From Candidatus Bipolaricaulota bacterium (GTDB lineage: Bacteria; Bipolaricaulota; Bipolaricaulia; Bipolaricaulales; Bipolaricaulaceae), in NCBI GenBank assembly GCA_027027485.1, contig JALVLL010000261.1, positions 1 to 6,994 of the forward strand: a DNA stretch of 6,994 nt, read 5' to 3'. Both the position numbers and the translations under genes were made by a program. Shown one piece after another: positions 5,534-6,994 of this stretch. Numbering within the stretch: the first letter of the stretch is position 1; each line of letters begins with the position of its first letter. Under the pieces are notes generated by a model that was not told the origin of the DNA, did not search any database, and saw only the letters and a list, made by a program, of their open reading frames with translations.

Positions 5534-6469
5534 TTGGGTTCCGGCCTTGCCCTCCAGTACCTCCACCGCCTGGAAGAGGTGGCCGATGGCCGCCCTCTCC
5601 CCCCCCGCTTCCACGAACCTAACCGCCGCCCGTACCTTGGGCTCCATGGAGCCCTTCTTGAAGTGCCCCTCGGCCAAATACCTCCTGGCTTCGGAGGTGG
5701 TCATCCGATCCAGGGGCTTTTGGTCGGGCTTACCGTAGTTGAGCATCACCTTCTCCACATCGGTGAGGATGAGGAAGACATCGGCGCCGACCTCGGCGGC
5801 GAGGCGCTCCCCGGCGAGGTCCTTGTCTATCACCGCCTCCACGCCGCGCAGCCTCCCGTCCTCCCGTACCACCGGGATCCCGCCGCCCCCGGAGGCGACG
5901 ACGATGACCCCTTTCTCCACGAGGGCCCTCACGGCCTCGGCCTCGATGATCGCCTTCGGATCGGGGGAAGGCACCACCCGGCGCCAGCCGCGGCCCGCGT
6001 CCTCAACGATGTGCCACCCCTTCTCGATCCGGAGGCGCCTGGCCTCCTCCTCGGTGTAGAAGGGGCCCACGGGCTTGGTGGGGTTCTGGAAGGCGGGGTC
6101 GCCCTTGTCCACCAGCACCTGGGTCACCACGGTGGCGACGGGGATATCGCCGCGACCCGCCTTATCCAGTACGTTGTGGAGGGTCTGTTGGATCATGTAG
6201 CCGATGAGCCCCTGGGTCTGGGCGCCGCAGGCGTCCATGGGCATGGGGGGGACGATCTCCTTGGCGGCCTCCTGCTGTAGGAGGATGTTCCCCACCTGGG
6301 GGCCGTTCCCGTGGGTGATCACCAGGCGCCACTTGCCCGAGAGGACCATCTGGGCCAGCTGTTCGCAGGCCTGTTGGACGTTCTGTAGCTGTTCCTCGAA
6401 GGTTCCCCTCTGTCCACGCTGTAGGATCGCGTTTCCGCCGAGCGCAACGACCACCGTCTTCTTCTCCAC
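5516..6469 (-). CDS. arcC: Carbamate kinase
   Basis: 317 residues, normal for the family. It catalyses the reversible reaction ADP + carbamoyl phosphate = ATP + carbamate in the cytoplasm; carbamate then breaks down to ammonia and CO2. Family motifs appear in order: ALGGNA (9-14), ITHGNGPQVG (51-60), PTKPVGP (130-136), a DAGRGWRRVVPSP segment (157-169), ASGGGGIPV (192-200), AVIDKDLA (212-219), LTDV (235-238) and GSMEPKV (273-279), so it should be active. The GTG start at 6469 is chosen because AAAGGAGG lies 6 bases before it and the protein then begins directly with the first strand; an ATG at 6496 would overlap the regulator gene. It sits between a GntR-type regulator and two carbamoyltransferases. 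This fits use of carbamoyl phosphate for ATP formation, as in arginine deiminase, allantoin or purine fermentation, though no gene specific to those pathways is in the window. Confidence 0.96.
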   Translation of the reverse strand: MEKKTVVVALGGNAILQRGQRGTFEEQLQNVQQACEQLAQMVLSGKWRLVITHGNGPQVGNILLQQEAAKEIVPPMPMDACGAQTQGLIGYMIQQTLHNVLDKAGRGDIPVATVVTQVLVDKGDPAFQNPTKPVGPFYTEEEARRLRIEKGWHIVEDAGRGWRRVVPSPDPKAIIEAEAVRALVEKGVIVVASGGGGIPVVREDGRLRGVEAVIDKDLAGERLAAEVGADVFLILTDVEKVMLNYGKPDQKPLDRMTTSEARRYLAEGHFKKGSMEPKVRAAVRFVEAGGERAAIGHLFQAVEVLEGKAGTQVVRDQ

Positions 6470-6475
6470 CCGAAG

Positions 6476-6483
6476 CCTCCTTT
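6476..6483 (-). promoter_or_regulatory. Ribosome binding site that sets the arcC GTG start
   Basis: AAAGGAGG on the - strand, 6 bases before the GTG at 6469 and just after the regulator stop codon (6486-6488). It decides against the in-frame ATG at 6496. Confidence 0.8.
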
Positions 6484-6485
6484 CC

Positions 6486-6994
6486 CTACGCCTCATAGAC
6501 CTTGCGCATCCTATCCCAATGGCTCCTCATTCTGCGGGAAGCGAGCTTTGGATCCCGGGCGGCGATGGCCTCAAGTACCCGCCCGTGGATCTCGGCCACC
6601 CTTTCCAGTTCCTTGGGGGTGCGGGCGTAGAAGTTCCGGGTGAACTCCCGGTAGATCTTCTGGTCCATGGTCTCCACCAAAAGCTTCATCACCGCCACGA
6701 TTAGGCGGTTGTGGGTGGCCTCGGCAAGGGCGCAATGGAACTCCTTGTCCAGGGAGAAGTAACGGTCGAAATCGTTGGCCCGGGCGGTGGGGAGCATCTC
6801 TCGGTAGATCCCTTCCAGGGAGGCGATGTCCTCGTCGGTGGCGTGTTTGGCGGCGAGCGCCGCCACCATGGGATCGAAGGCGCCCCGGGCCTCGATGATC
6901 TCGAGGCACCCGGCCTCCGACTCCAGTACCACCAACGGCTCCGTCTCCTCGGCCGCGGTGGGGCTGCGGCGCACGAAGTTCCCCCGCCCCACCC
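6486..6994 (-). CDS. GntR-family (FadR subfamily, FCD domain) transcriptional regulator, 5' end off-window
   Basis: The C-terminal 168 residues run to TAG at 6486-6488; the start and most of the DNA-binding domain lie beyond the right edge. Counting from the GTG codon at 6992, residues 2-7 (GRGNFV) match the end of the GntR winged helix (G.GTFV). This is followed by an all-helical FCD ligand domain beginning near LEII. The four FCD metal ligands are visible: Asp82 and His86 (LDKEFH), His136 (IHG) and His158 (SHWDRM). FCD regulators with these ligands usually bind a metal ion that coordinates a carboxylate effector, and dimers bind a palindrome near the operon start, commonly as repressors. 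The gene leads the operon, 16 bases before arcC, so it probably controls its own operon in response to the substrate or a product (inference). The operon promoter and operator must be off-window. Confidence 0.92.
   Translation of the reverse strand, partial: VGRGNFVRRSPTAAEETEPLVVLESEAGCLEIIEARGAFDPMVAALAAKHATDEDIASLEGIYREMLPTARANDFDRYFSLDKEFHCALAEATHNRLIVAVMKLLVETMDQKIYREFTRNFYARTPKELERVAEIHGRVLEAIAARDPKLASRRMRSHWDRMRKVYEA

Noticed and set aside
3329..6469. Arginine deiminase operon (arcABC)
   Set aside because: There is no arginine deiminase or arginine/ornithine antiporter in the window, and neither transferase has the GD..NN and SMG motifs of ordinary ornithine carbamoyltransferase.

Overview
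The window is GC-rich bacterial DNA with short spacers, strong AGGAGG-type ribosome binding sites, and TTG and GTG starts beside ATG. Nothing in it fixes the species. LVIVD-repeat exported proteins, knotted-type carbamoyltransferases and a CopB-like metal ATPase would suit a non-proteobacterial anaerobe or thermophile (for example Chloroflexota- or Bipolaricaulota-like), but this is a guess from gene content. There are no rRNA or tRNA genes, no CRISPR array and no insertion sequence.

Left half, + strand. Bases 1-161 are the last 52 codons of a heavy-metal P1B-type ATPase. A 262-base, relatively AT-rich spacer follows. Next is a 615-residue exported protein built from 14 LVIVD-type repeats of about 42 residues (424-2271), probably one or two beta-propellers. 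A 334-base spacer (2272-2605) holds a possible 19-codon small ORF and a structured leader. It leads to a 210-residue exported protein of unknown function (2606-3238). A strong terminator that should work in both directions (3261-3300) separates these genes from the opposing operon.

Right half, - strand, read from the right edge leftwards. A GntR/FadR-type regulator (only its FCD effector domain is inside the window) is followed after 16 bases by carbamate kinase (arcC). After an 85-base spacer able to fold into a stem-loop come two tandem, divergent paralogous carbamoyltransferases of the knotted N-acetylornithine transcarbamylase/YgeW type. The operon ends at the shared terminator.

How the genes could work together (inference): the transferases would phosphorolyse a ureido compound to carbamoyl phosphate, and carbamate kinase would use that to make ATP from ADP, releasing ammonia and CO2. 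The regulator would sense the substrate or an intermediate. The upstream paralogue (A) keeps the canonical HCLP and KSW substrate-side motifs. The downstream one (B) keeps the carbamoyl-phosphate motifs but has HVMP and RGW instead. This points to two different acceptors, two steps on a bis-ureido substrate, or a hetero-oligomer. No arginine deiminase, arginine biosynthesis or purine degradation gene is visible, so the substrate is open. This operon is the most interesting part of the window.
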